The notes beneath the pieces were generated by a model. That model saw only the letters and a program-made list of their open reading frames with translations. It did no database searches and was not told the DNA's origin. A program made the translations under genes and the position numbers. DNA of 64,000 nt from Halorientalis sp. IM1011. GTDB lineage: Archaea; Halobacteriota; Halobacteria; Halobacteriales; Haloarculaceae. The DNA lies in contig NZ_CP019069.1 in NCBI RefSeq assembly GCF_001989615.1, positions 1 to 64,000 of the forward strand, given 5' to 3'. Below, piece after piece: positions 8,635 through 16,031 of this stretch; the first letter of the stretch is position 1; each line of letters begins with the position of its first letter.

Positions 8635-9647
8635 GATACGGAATCGTCGGGACGGGCTACTGGGGGAAAAATCACGTCCGCGTCGCGACGGAACTCCGCG
8701 GCTCCGGACCGATCGACGAGGTGGTCATCTGTGACGCCGACGAGGAACGGGCCGCCGACCTCGCCGAGACCTACGACGTGGAGTACACGACGCGTCACGA
8801 CCGGCTGGAGGTGGACGCCGCGTCGGTCGCGACGCCCTCGACCACCCACGAGGAGATTGCGACCGACCTGCTTCGGTCGGGAACGGACCTCCTGGTCGAG
8901 AAACCGCTCGCGCTCTCGGCCGAGGCCGCCTGGAACGTCGTCGAGACGGCCCGGGACGAGGGTCAGGCCCTCGGCGTGGGCCACATCTTCCGGTATCACC
9001 CCGGACTGCGCGAGCTCAAACGGCTGGTCGACGCCGGCGAACTCGGCGAGATCGAGTACCTCCACACTGCGCGCTTCTCCTTCCGGGTCCCCCGGGACAC
9101 CACGGGCGTGCTCTACTCGCTCGCCGTCCACGACGTGGACGTGTACGACTACCTCCTCGGGGAGCGTCCCGAACGGATTCACTGTTCCACGAACTCGACC
9201 CACCGGGAGAACATCGACGAGACGACGACGCTCACGCTTTCGTACGGCGACCGGACGGGCGTGATCCACTCCTCCTGGCAGATTCCGGTGTTCGGGAAGC
9301 GCCGCGATCTCGCGGTCGTCGGCACCGACGGCGCGGCGTACCTCGACTACCTCGCCGATACGGAGGTCGAGGTCTACGACGCGAGCATCGTCACGGACGC
9401 CGACGGCGACCTGCGGAAACGAGAGCGGGGCAAGACGGTCCACGAGGCCGCGGACGCGGAACCGCTGAAGACGGAACTGCGGGAGTTCGTCGCCGCAGCA
9501 CAAGCGGGTCGCGACCCGCCGGCGAGCGGCCGCGTCGGCGCTCGCACCGTCGAACTGCTCGAGCGCGCCGTCGAGGCCGCCGACTCCGGGCAGGTGCTCG
9601 ACGTTCCTCAGGAGTCTCGGACCGTCAGCCCACCGAATACGGATTGA
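8631..9647 (+). CDS. Gfo/Idh/MocA family oxidoreductase
   Basis: 338 residues. The Rossmann fingerprint YGIVGTGYWGKNHVRVA begins at residue 2, and the family lysine is in LLVEKPLALSAEAAW at about 90. The C-terminal dimerisation sheet includes HIFRYHPGLRELKRLV and the active-site region SLAVHDVDVYDYLLGE, with the expected HDxD-like histidine. It is probably an NAD-dependent dehydrogenase acting on the sugar nucleotide before the DegT transamination. It starts inside the stop of the aminotransferase gene (ATGA overlap). A broken homologue with the same DegT partner lies at the left edge of the window, and another intact one is at 23.4 kb. Confidence 0.9.
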   Translation: MRYGIVGTGYWGKNHVRVATELRGSGPIDEVVICDADEERAADLAETYDVEYTTRHDRLEVDAASVATPSTTHEEIATDLLRSGTDLLVEKPLALSAEAAWNVVETARDEGQALGVGHIFRYHPGLRELKRLVDAGELGEIEYLHTARFSFRVPRDTTGVLYSLAVHDVDVYDYLLGERPERIHCSTNSTHRENIDETTTLTLSYGDRTGVIHSSWQIPVFGKRRDLAVVGTDGAAYLDYLADTEVEVYDASIVTDADGDLRKRERGKTVHEAADAEPLKTELREFVAAAQAGRDPPASGRVGARTVELLERAVEAADSGQVLDVPQESRTVSPPNTD

Positions 9648-9712
9648 TACAACGCAAACACCATTCCCAGTGCGTTTTAGCGGTAATACCGAGGACCTCG
9701 AAATTCTTCCGT

Positions 9713-10072
9713 TCAGATCCCTGGCACGCCGAACGCGTCGAACTCGGTGATGCCGGTCGACGCCAGCACCGAGAGGACGACGACGGACGCGACCCAGGCC
9801 ACGAGCGCGATGGCGGCGGCCGAGAGCCACCCGCCGCTGTACCGGCGATTGATGACCCAGAGGTACGCCAGGAACACGAGGACGGGTCCGAGTCCGGGGA
9901 TCCCGCCGAACAGCCAGCCGACGACCCCCCAGATGATCGCGCCGATCAAGGCCGTCCAGACCGCGTACTCGTAGTCGCTCTCCCCGGTCACGATCACGGC
10001 CCCGACGTGGATTCCCAGCGCGCCGATCAACAGACTCACCAGGAAAACCACCAGACTGTCGACGAGTCCCAT
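9713..10072 (-). CDS. Small integral membrane protein, four predicted TM helices
   Basis: 119 residues, almost all hydrophobic: segments at about 4-27, 38-60, 65-80 and 88-110, with short loops containing GESDYEYAVWTALIGAIIWG and NRRYSGGW. No family can be named from memory beyond general haloarchaeal hypothetical membrane proteins. It is convergent with the DegT-Gfo/Idh operon and sits downstream of the formyltransferase gene on the same strand with a 75-bp gap, so co-transcription is possible. Confidence 0.75.
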   Translation of the reverse strand: MGLVDSLVVFLVSLLIGALGIHVGAVIVTGESDYEYAVWTALIGAIIWGVVGWLFGGIPGLGPVLVFLAYLWVINRRYSGGWLSAAAIALVAWVASVVVLSVLASTGITEFDAFGVPGI

Positions 10073-10147
10073 ATTCGACCCGTCGGCTGGGGCAACAAAA
10101 AAGCCGACGGCCGCGGCGCGTGGCCGGGGTCGGCCTCGGCCCTCGAA

Positions 10148-10945
10148 TCACTCCGCCAGCACGCTCTCGTAGTCGGATTTCGTGAGGTAGAGCTTCCGGT
10201 CGCCGACCCGTGTCCAGGCCGGTTCGTGCGGCGGGAAATCGAGCGCCCGCACCCGGTCGTAGATGGCGAGTTGCGTCTGCTCGTCACTCGCAGTCAATTT
10301 CTCGGGTGGGATCTCCTTCAGGTCGTCGAGGCTGTCCTTGGCGTAGAAGTAGCGCTCACCGTCGAAATCCGACTGGGGCGTCGCCAGTTCGTCGATCTCG
10401 CGGGCGGCGATGGCGGGGAGTCGCTCCTCGAAGAGTTCTACGGACGCGCCGCGGACCCGCTCGTAGAGGGTCCGGGCGGTGTCCTCCTCGGTGATCGGAA
10501 CGAACTTCCGGTCGATCACGTCGCCGGCGTCGACGTCCTCGGCCATGACGTGGAGGGTCGTTCCGTGTCGCCAGTGGTCGTCCGCGCGCGCGTTCATAAT
10601 CGAGTGGCTGAACACGTTGCTCCCCCTGTAGCGGGGCAGTTCCGCCTGATGGAGGTTCAGCGCGGCCTCCCGGGGCGTGTTCAGCAGATCCGGCCCGAGG
10701 ATGTTCGGGTAGTAGACGCTGAGGAGGTAGTCGAAGTCCCGCCCGACGACCCGATCTTCCTCGTCGACGGTCAACACCGGCAGGTCGTGGTCGAGCGCGC
10801 GCTCGTGGACCGATCCGTCCCACCAGGCGTCGTAGTCTCTGGGGTAGGTGACGACGGTCTCGACGGTTATCTCGTCGTGTGCGACCAGGCGTTCGAGGCA
10901 GGCCTCGCCCAGCGGGTGGCTGCCGAAGAAGGCGACCGATACCAT
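10148..10945 (-). CDS. Formyltransferase family protein (sugar N-formyltransferase-like)
   Basis: 265 residues. The N-terminal half is a formyl_trans_N Rossmann domain: VAFFGSHPLGEACLERLV, then DYLLSVYYPNILGPDLL, LNLHQAELPRYRGSNVF with the catalytic-region Asn and His, and TTLHVMAEDVDAGDVI. The family moves a formyl group from N10-formyl-THF to an amine. In this setting (next to an amino-sugar operon) a sugar amine is more likely than Met-tRNA, and the fMet-tRNA route is not archaeal. I place the start at ATG 10945 because it begins the Rossmann strand and lies 27 bp from an ATAACAA element; the open frame extends to 11026. Confidence 0.85.
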   Translation of the reverse strand: MVSVAFFGSHPLGEACLERLVAHDEITVETVVTYPRDYDAWWDGSVHERALDHDLPVLTVDEEDRVVGRDFDYLLSVYYPNILGPDLLNTPREAALNLHQAELPRYRGSNVFSHSIMNARADDHWRHGTTLHVMAEDVDAGDVIDRKFVPITEEDTARTLYERVRGASVELFEERLPAIAAREIDELATPQSDFDGERYFYAKDSLDDLKEIPPEKLTASDEQTQLAIYDRVRALDFPPHEPAWTRVGDRKLYLTKSDYESVLAE

Positions 10946-10971
10946 GTCTCCGTCCTCGCCATCGTCGGGTT

Positions 10972-10978
10972 TTGTTAT
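10972..10978 (-). promoter_or_regulatory. ATAACAA-type promoter of the formyltransferase gene
   Basis: CCATAACAAAACCC on the minus strand ends 27 bp before the ATG at 10945. It lies inside the longer open frame, which argues that the upstream in-frame starts are not used. Confidence 0.6.
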
Positions 10979-11139
10979 GGAGGTCTTTGGAGACAGGCGA
11001 CCCCCGTTCGCGATCTTAATCAACATCGGGGCCGGCCGGTCCTTCCGTGCCTACCGTTCCCAGAGGCCGAGGATTACGCTTGCCGTCGTCGGTTCGTACA
11101 CCTTCGAGGGACACACACCTCGTCCCGAGTTGTGACATC

Positions 11140-11275
11140 CTCCGCGCCGTGAGAGGAGAGGGAGCAAAGCTCCCTCAAGCAGCCGGGCGTAGCCCGGCGA
11201 CGGCGCGGCTTCCCTGCATGGGAATACCGGCTAACTATCGGCAGAGGGTTCCGACCCGACCTCTCCGAGCGTCAT
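11140..11275 (-). ncRNA. Putative reRNA/omegaRNA at the IS605 right end
   Basis: The 135 bp after tnpB fold into nested stems: GCGCCGT with ACGGCGC enclosing GCCGGGC/GCCCGGC and GAGGGAG/CTCCCTC hairpins. In IS200/IS605 elements this position encodes the guide RNA of TnpB, and in Halobacterium sense-overlapping tnpB transcripts are known. The guide would be the bases just beyond the right end (minus strand, from about 11139 downwards). Transcription here is inferred from structure and position. Confidence 0.5.
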
Positions 11276-12487
11276 CTACCGTGATTGACTCTGCTCGGTG
11301 GGGGTCGTGGCGCTGTCACAGGCGCTCCCATCCCGTGAGATGTCATCGCCCGCCGGTTTCAGTGGCAGGCTCTCACCCCACGGGTCGTGGCGGTCAGCGA
11401 TGTTGACCGCCGCGTTGATGTCTGCGTGATATTCCGATACCCAACACTCGCCGTTTGTACACCGGAACTCGTCGCCGTTCCGGTGCCCGATGTGGCCGCA
11501 CTCGTGACACATCTGACTCGTGTACTCTGGTCGGACGTATCTAACCGGAAGTCCTGCTTCTCGTGCTTTGTCCTCGATACGTTGTTGGAGGCGAGCGAAC
11601 GCCCATGCGTGGAGTCGTCGGTTCATCCACTCGCCGTAATCGAGGTTTTTGCGGATGTCCGAGAGGTCTTCCAACACGACCACTGGCTTCTCGAATCGAC
11701 AGGCGTACTCGATGGCACGTCGAGACGCCTTCTCGATGATGTTTGTAAGTGCGTTCTGGTAGTGGTCGAATCGCTCGTCGATCCGCCACTCGGCGGCGTC
11801 ACGCTCTTGGAGTCGCTTGAGCGTCGTGTACATCTCTTTGCGAAGGCGACGAGCACGACCACCGTTGATGAGTAGTGGGTCAGTTGGAGTCCCCTGCTCG
11901 CAGGCACAGCCCGCGAGTAGGTGAGCTTCGCCAATATCGAAGCCGACTGGTGTTACATCGTCGTCTGTCGATTCGTAGTCCGGTTCTTCGACCGGGAACT
12001 CGACGGTGACGTGGAGTGTCCACGACGTGCGGTGACGTTGCAGGCGGAGTTGTCCCGCTGACGCCTCACCGTCCACGAGGTCGTGCCACAGCCCCTCTTG
12101 GGCGGGATTGATACGAAGCGGTATCCAGAAGTTCGTCCCGCGACCGGGCTGTGGCACCCACCACGTAAACTCGTAGTCACGCGCCGCCGAGTGGTCGAAC
12201 TCGGCGGCTTGGTTGGTGAGCCGAACCGGATGATTGTTGTCCAACTCCTGGGCATCATAGGTGCCGTGCAGTTGTGGGACATAGTTACACAGGGCCGCTT
12301 TCGCCTGATACGGGAGGTCGTAGGGCGTCACTACGTCGCTGGTGGCGGTCATCGTGTCACACCCGGCCTCGAACGCCTCGTGGAGTCCTGCCCGGTAGGT
12401 ATCGAGCAGGTCACATAGTTTGCGCTCTTTGTGTGCTGTCGGCGGGGCGAGTGTCGCCTCCAGCGTTTTCGTGGTTGTCGCGGTCAT
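11276..12487 (-). CDS. tnpB: RNA-guided transposon nuclease TnpB (IS605 OrfB)
   Basis: 403 residues, full length for the family. The three RuvC acidic residues are visible: Asp in GFDIGEAHLLAG (about 195), Glu in VVVLEDLSDIRKNL (about 284) and Asp in ADINAAVNIADRH (about 369). A four-cysteine zinc finger lies between the second and third (CHECGHIG and CTNGEC). TnpB is a reRNA-guided nuclease that helps keep the element at its donor site; it is not needed for the transposition chemistry. It starts one base after the stop of tnpA. All catalytic residues are intact, so it is probably functional. Its C-terminal tail past the third Asp is about 30 residues and acidic. Confidence 0.93.
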   Translation of the reverse strand: MTATTTKTLEATLAPPTAHKERKLCDLLDTYRAGLHEAFEAGCDTMTATSDVVTPYDLPYQAKAALCNYVPQLHGTYDAQELDNNHPVRLTNQAAEFDHSAARDYEFTWWVPQPGRGTNFWIPLRINPAQEGLWHDLVDGEASAGQLRLQRHRTSWTLHVTVEFPVEEPDYESTDDDVTPVGFDIGEAHLLAGCACEQGTPTDPLLINGGRARRLRKEMYTTLKRLQERDAAEWRIDERFDHYQNALTNIIEKASRRAIEYACRFEKPVVVLEDLSDIRKNLDYGEWMNRRLHAWAFARLQQRIEDKAREAGLPVRYVRPEYTSQMCHECGHIGHRNGDEFRCTNGECWVSEYHADINAAVNIADRHDPWGESLPLKPAGDDISRDGSACDSATTPTEQSQSR

Positions 12488-12488
12488 G

Positions 12489-12881
12489 CTACTGGTTTTC
12501 CACGTAATCCATCAGCACGCCGATGCTCACTTGGCCGGTCGTGGCAAGGAAATATCCTGGTTGCCAGAACGCATCCTCGAGCGTCTGTTTCACCTCGGGG
12601 TACTCCTGCCGAATCCGGCGGGATGTGACACCTTTGAGCGAGTTGATGAACTTCGTGATGTCGGTGGTGGGTTTGGTCGTGAACAGGATATGAACGTGGT
12701 CAGTGCCGCCGTCCACGTTCTTGATGTCGGCCTCGAAGCCCTCTGCAATCTCGTGAACGACTTCGGCGACGCGCTCCAGTCGCTCGTCGGTAAGGATGTC
12801 GGCGCGGTACTTCGTGACGGTCACGAAGTGGTATTGGAGCGCGTAGACCGTGTGCGACCCGGATTGCAGGTGAGACTCCAT
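12489..12881 (-). CDS. tnpA: IS200/IS605 Y1 transposase TnpA
   Basis: 130 residues, the usual size for this HUH single-strand transposase. The HUH motif is HVHIL at about 62-66, preceded by the strand ADIKNVDGGTD, and the catalytic tyrosine is in MDYVENQ at the C-terminus. The conserved N-terminal strand YALQYHFVTVTKYRADIL is present, and the RIRQEYPEV and FWQPGYFLATTG blocks are intact. It would cut and rejoin the element ends as single strands. It is followed at once by tnpB. Confidence 0.95.
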   Translation of the reverse strand: MESHLQSGSHTVYALQYHFVTVTKYRADILTDERLERVAEVVHEIAEGFEADIKNVDGGTDHVHILFTTKPTTDITKFINSLKGVTSRRIRQEYPEVKQTLEDAFWQPGYFLATTGQVSIGVLMDYVENQ

Positions 12882-13079
12882 TTGGCTTCACCAAATACGG
12901 GACACCCAATTCTAATAATTCTTGTGCCAGTGGGTATTCAGTTTGGTAGACCCGCGTGGACTGTCGCACCGGGCTTACGCGATTCATGCCCGTCCCCAGA
13001 ACGCTTCGCGTTCTGGTGTGCGAACGAGACGCAATTCGTCTCGTCAACGCCGTGAACGACGGGGGATTCTCTCGCTTGA

Positions 13080-14173
13080 TCAAGATAGTCGGTAGAGGAG
13101 AGCAGATTCAGAAAGTCGCCGATGAAGTGGCCCCACTCCTCTCCGGAGCGCCGGGCAATTCCGTCCTGATTTTCGGTAAGACGGGGACTGGAAAGTCTCT
13201 CGTTGCCAAGCACGTCATGGCACGACTTCAGGCAGAAGGAAGGCGACACGACACAGCGATCGGCACTGCGTACGTTAATTGTTCACAGACTCCGAGTACT
13301 CCTCGCGTCATTCGAAACATTGGCCAGGTGCTCTCTTCGACGGGGGATACCGTCGCATTTCCAAATCGAGGTATTTCGACGGACGAGTACTATGAACGAC
13401 TGTGGCGACTGATAGATGCCCAATTCGATGGGGTGGTCGTAACCCTTGATGAAGTCGATATGCTGAAAGATGATAATCCGCTTATGGTCCTTTCTCGGGC
13501 TGGGGAATCGGGATCAGTCGATGTTCCAATCAGCATCATCGCGATCTCGAACAAAATAAATTATCGCGAGCAGATGAACCAACGTACCAAGAGTTCGTTC
13601 GGACACAGAGAGTTCGTGTTCGACCCGTACGACGCCGAACAGCTTCGCGAAATCCTGGAAAACCGTCGCGATGCGTTTCAGGAGGGGGTTCTCGAAGAGG
13701 GAGTCATTCCTCGCGTGGCCGCGTTAGCTGCGAAAGAACACGGTGATGCCAGGAAGGGGGTCGAAGTCCTGAAATATCTCGGCCAGTACGCAGAACAGAA
13801 CAACGAGTCGACGATCACCGAGGACAACATCGAGCAAGTACGACAAATCGCGGAAGCAGAGCGGTTGCACGATCTCCTGTCCGGGTTCCCCCAGCATACG
13901 AAATACGTGGTCATCGCGATAGCACACCTGACGAAAAACAATCCGAATGCGGACTGGTTTCGTACGACACAGATCATCGATGGCTACCGGGGCTACTGCG
14001 ATCGGGAGGGATACGACCCCCTCTCACCGGACCGGGTACGCGAACTGCTCGACGAAGTGGCCTTCCTCGAGATAACTGAAAAAGAAACGCAGCATTCCGG
14101 GAAGGGAAAGGGTACATACAACCAACATCGCCTGCTTTGGAAGCCGGATGTTGTCGAACACATCGACACCTGA
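13080..14173 (+). pseudogene. Orc1/Cdc6 replication initiator, 5'-truncated next to an IS element
   Basis: The Orc sequence begins abruptly at the IS left end with KIVGRGEQIQKVADEVAPLL and runs intact to the stop. Walker A is VLIFGKTGTGKS, Walker B VVVTLDEVDML, sensor 1 IIAISNKINYREQ, and a C-terminal winged helix ends the protein. Its closest relative in the window is the Orc1/Cdc6 at 59.5 kb, which has about 30 more residues at the N-terminus. Upstream of the IS (before 11135) I cannot find those residues. In-frame GTG (12956) and ATG (12986) codons inside the IS end could add a foreign extension of about 40 residues, so a fusion protein of 405 residues is possible. GC content is lower than in the neighbours. 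ATPase residues are intact, so function is open. Confidence 0.8.
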
Positions 14174-14284
14174 GCGTCGTCGTTTCGCCACCGATTCCCG
14201 TTTCCTTCACGCCCCAGGCCGAGGGGTGAATCGGTTGCTGTCGAGATCAGACCCGACGAGGACGCCAGTCGCCCGAATGTGAGA

Positions 14285-14400
14285 TTTCATCTGAAATCCG
14301 GTGTGGGTCCCCCGGTGGCAGTAGGTTCTGTGGGTCGCTCCCGTGATCGTTCTCGTCAGCACAACGTCCCCAATCTCCCATTTATCTGAAATCTGGTGTG
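14285..14400. repeat. Two ORB-like repeats downstream of the truncated orc1/cdc6
   Basis: TTCATCTGAAATCCGGTGTG at 14285-14304 and TTTATCTGAAATCTGGTGTG at 14381-14400 are direct repeats. The first matches the origin-recognition box of the 59-kb origin (TTCACCGGAAACTCGGTGTG) at 16 of 20 positions. The neighbouring Orc is the paralogue of the 59-kb Orc, so these look like a relict or alternative origin. The rest of 14174-14549 holds no gene I can support. Confidence 0.55.
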
Positions 14401-14549
14401 AGTCACCGATGACTGATTGCTGTCATTGATGGGGAATCTGCACGTCCGTAGTTAATTCTGTAGTCGTCACTTCTGCTGCCTATCTTCACGTGCAATAGTG
14501 GTGTGTGAATATACTGGATTTGACATATACCCATAATGATGCAACCACC

Positions 14550-16019
14550 TCACGCCAGCAGCGCCCGAACCTCGCCGAGGTCCAGCAGCCCGCTCGCCAC
14601 GGCCAGCACGGACCAGACGGTCGCGCCAAGCGCGACCACGCCGGCGAGCGTGAGGACGCCCGAGATCTGGGGCAGCGCGAGCCAGACGACCCCGCCCATC
14701 GCGACGGCGATGACCCCGATCCGGAGGGTCCGCTCGACGAGGTACCCTGTCCCGAGTTCGAGTTCGCGGTGGATGTAGTAGACGTTGACCGCGGTGTAGG
14801 TCGTGTAGGTGATCACGGTCGCGACGGCGGCCCCGAGCACGCCGAAGGGCGGGATCAACAGGAGGTTGAGGACGACGTTCCCGCCGGCGGTGGTGCCGCG
14901 GGCGATCGCGCGAATCCGGGCGAGCCCGAGGTAGTCGAGGCCGTTCCCGGTGATCTTGTGGACGGCGCGGACGACGACGAAGAAGCTGAACAGCTGGAGG
15001 ACGGGGACCGCGCCGAGGTAGTCGGTGCCGACGACGAAGCGGATGGCGGGCTCGGCGACCAGCGCCAGGCCGACGGCGGCGGGGACGTACAGCAGGAGGA
15101 CGTTCTCCATGGAGCGCTCGTAGAGGGTCGCGGCGGTGGCGGTGCTGTCGTCGGCGTTCTGCTCGCCGATGGCCGGTGAGACGGTGAATCCCAGTGCCGT
15201 CGCCGGGACGATACAGAAGTCGGCGATCTGTCTCGCGAGCGTGTAGAAGCCGACCGCGACGGGGCCGGCCAGCGTGCCGAGCAACACGGTGTCGATCCGG
15301 CTGTCGAGGACGACGCTGAGCCGTGTCGCGGCGGTTGGGACGCTGTACTCCAGAATCCGCCGTGTAAGGTCGGCCGCCGGTTCCGTGGCGGCGTCGAAGT
15401 CCGGCAGGAACTGGGTTCGCAGTGCCACGAGGCCGACGACAGCCCCACCGGCGTAGCCGAGGACGTAGCCGCCGAACGCGCCGAGGGCGCCGAAGCCGAG
15501 CAGGACCAGCCCCACGGCACCGCCCAGCCGAGTCAGGGAGTTGACGGTAGTGATCAGCGCGGAGTACTCCACGCGGTTGAACCCCTGGAAGACGTTGGTG
15601 AGATAGGAGTAGAGTGCCCGTGCGGCGACGAAGACGACACCGAGCGTCAGGAACGGGACCAGCGTCGGATCGCCGAGCAGAGCGGCCAGCGGGCGGCGGG
15701 CGAGCGCGAGGCCGCCGGCGACGAGGAGCGTGAGGGCCGTCAGGTAGGTCAGCGAGATGCGCACGATATGGGGGATCTGTGACTCGTCGGTCGCGAGGAA
15801 CTCGGTGACGTAGCGGCCGGTCGACTTCGGGAGGCCCAGCGTCGCGAGCATCGCGCCGACGCTGACGACGGAGATAGCGAAGTACAGCGTGCCGTAGGCC
15901 GCCGGTTCGAGCAGATACCGGGTCAGCAGGAACAGGAGGACGGCGTTGGCCAGCGCGTAGACCACTCGTGCGCCGAAGAAGGCCTTCGCGCCGCGAACGA
16001 GGCGAGTGGTGAGGTCCAT
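14550..16019 (-). CDS. Polysaccharide flippase (MOP/Wzx-type)
   Basis: 489 residues with 12-14 predicted membrane helices and the layout of the oligosaccharide flippase branch of the MOP superfamily. The N-terminal segment LTTRLVRGAKAFFGARVVYA and the following YLLEPAAYGTLYFAISV are typical of archaeal flippases beside AglB-type clusters. It would move a lipid-linked glycan across the membrane. It is downstream of the 604-residue membrane protein on the same strand with a 12-bp gap, so they are probably one operon. No catalytic residues are expected in this family. Confidence 0.9.
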   Translation of the reverse strand: MDLTTRLVRGAKAFFGARVVYALANAVLLFLLTRYLLEPAAYGTLYFAISVVSVGAMLATLGLPKSTGRYVTEFLATDESQIPHIVRISLTYLTALTLLVAGGLALARRPLAALLGDPTLVPFLTLGVVFVAARALYSYLTNVFQGFNRVEYSALITTVNSLTRLGGAVGLVLLGFGALGAFGGYVLGYAGGAVVGLVALRTQFLPDFDAATEPAADLTRRILEYSVPTAATRLSVVLDSRIDTVLLGTLAGPVAVGFYTLARQIADFCIVPATALGFTVSPAIGEQNADDSTATAATLYERSMENVLLLYVPAAVGLALVAEPAIRFVVGTDYLGAVPVLQLFSFFVVVRAVHKITGNGLDYLGLARIRAIARGTTAGGNVVLNLLLIPPFGVLGAAVATVITYTTYTAVNVYYIHRELELGTGYLVERTLRIGVIAVAMGGVVWLALPQISGVLTLAGVVALGATVWSVLAVASGLLDLGEVRALLA

Positions 16020-16031
16020 CGGTAGCTGTGA

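Larger units (their letters stand above)
11135..13083 (-). mobile_element. IS200/IS605-family insertion sequence (tnpA + tnpB)
   Basis: A complete-looking element with both genes on the minus strand. The left end, upstream of tnpA, carries two perfect hairpins at 12996-13016 (9-bp stem) and 13024-13044 (8-bp stem), and is bordered by TTGAT on the minus strand (plus 13079-13083), a typical cleavage/TAM sequence for this group. The right end has two hairpins at 11158-11176 and 11182-11198 inside an outer stem (11144-11150 with 11200-11206). These elements have no inverted repeats and make no target duplication, so the exact borders are estimates. It lies immediately in front of the truncated orc1/cdc6 sequence that resumes at about 13080. 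Confidence 0.8.
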
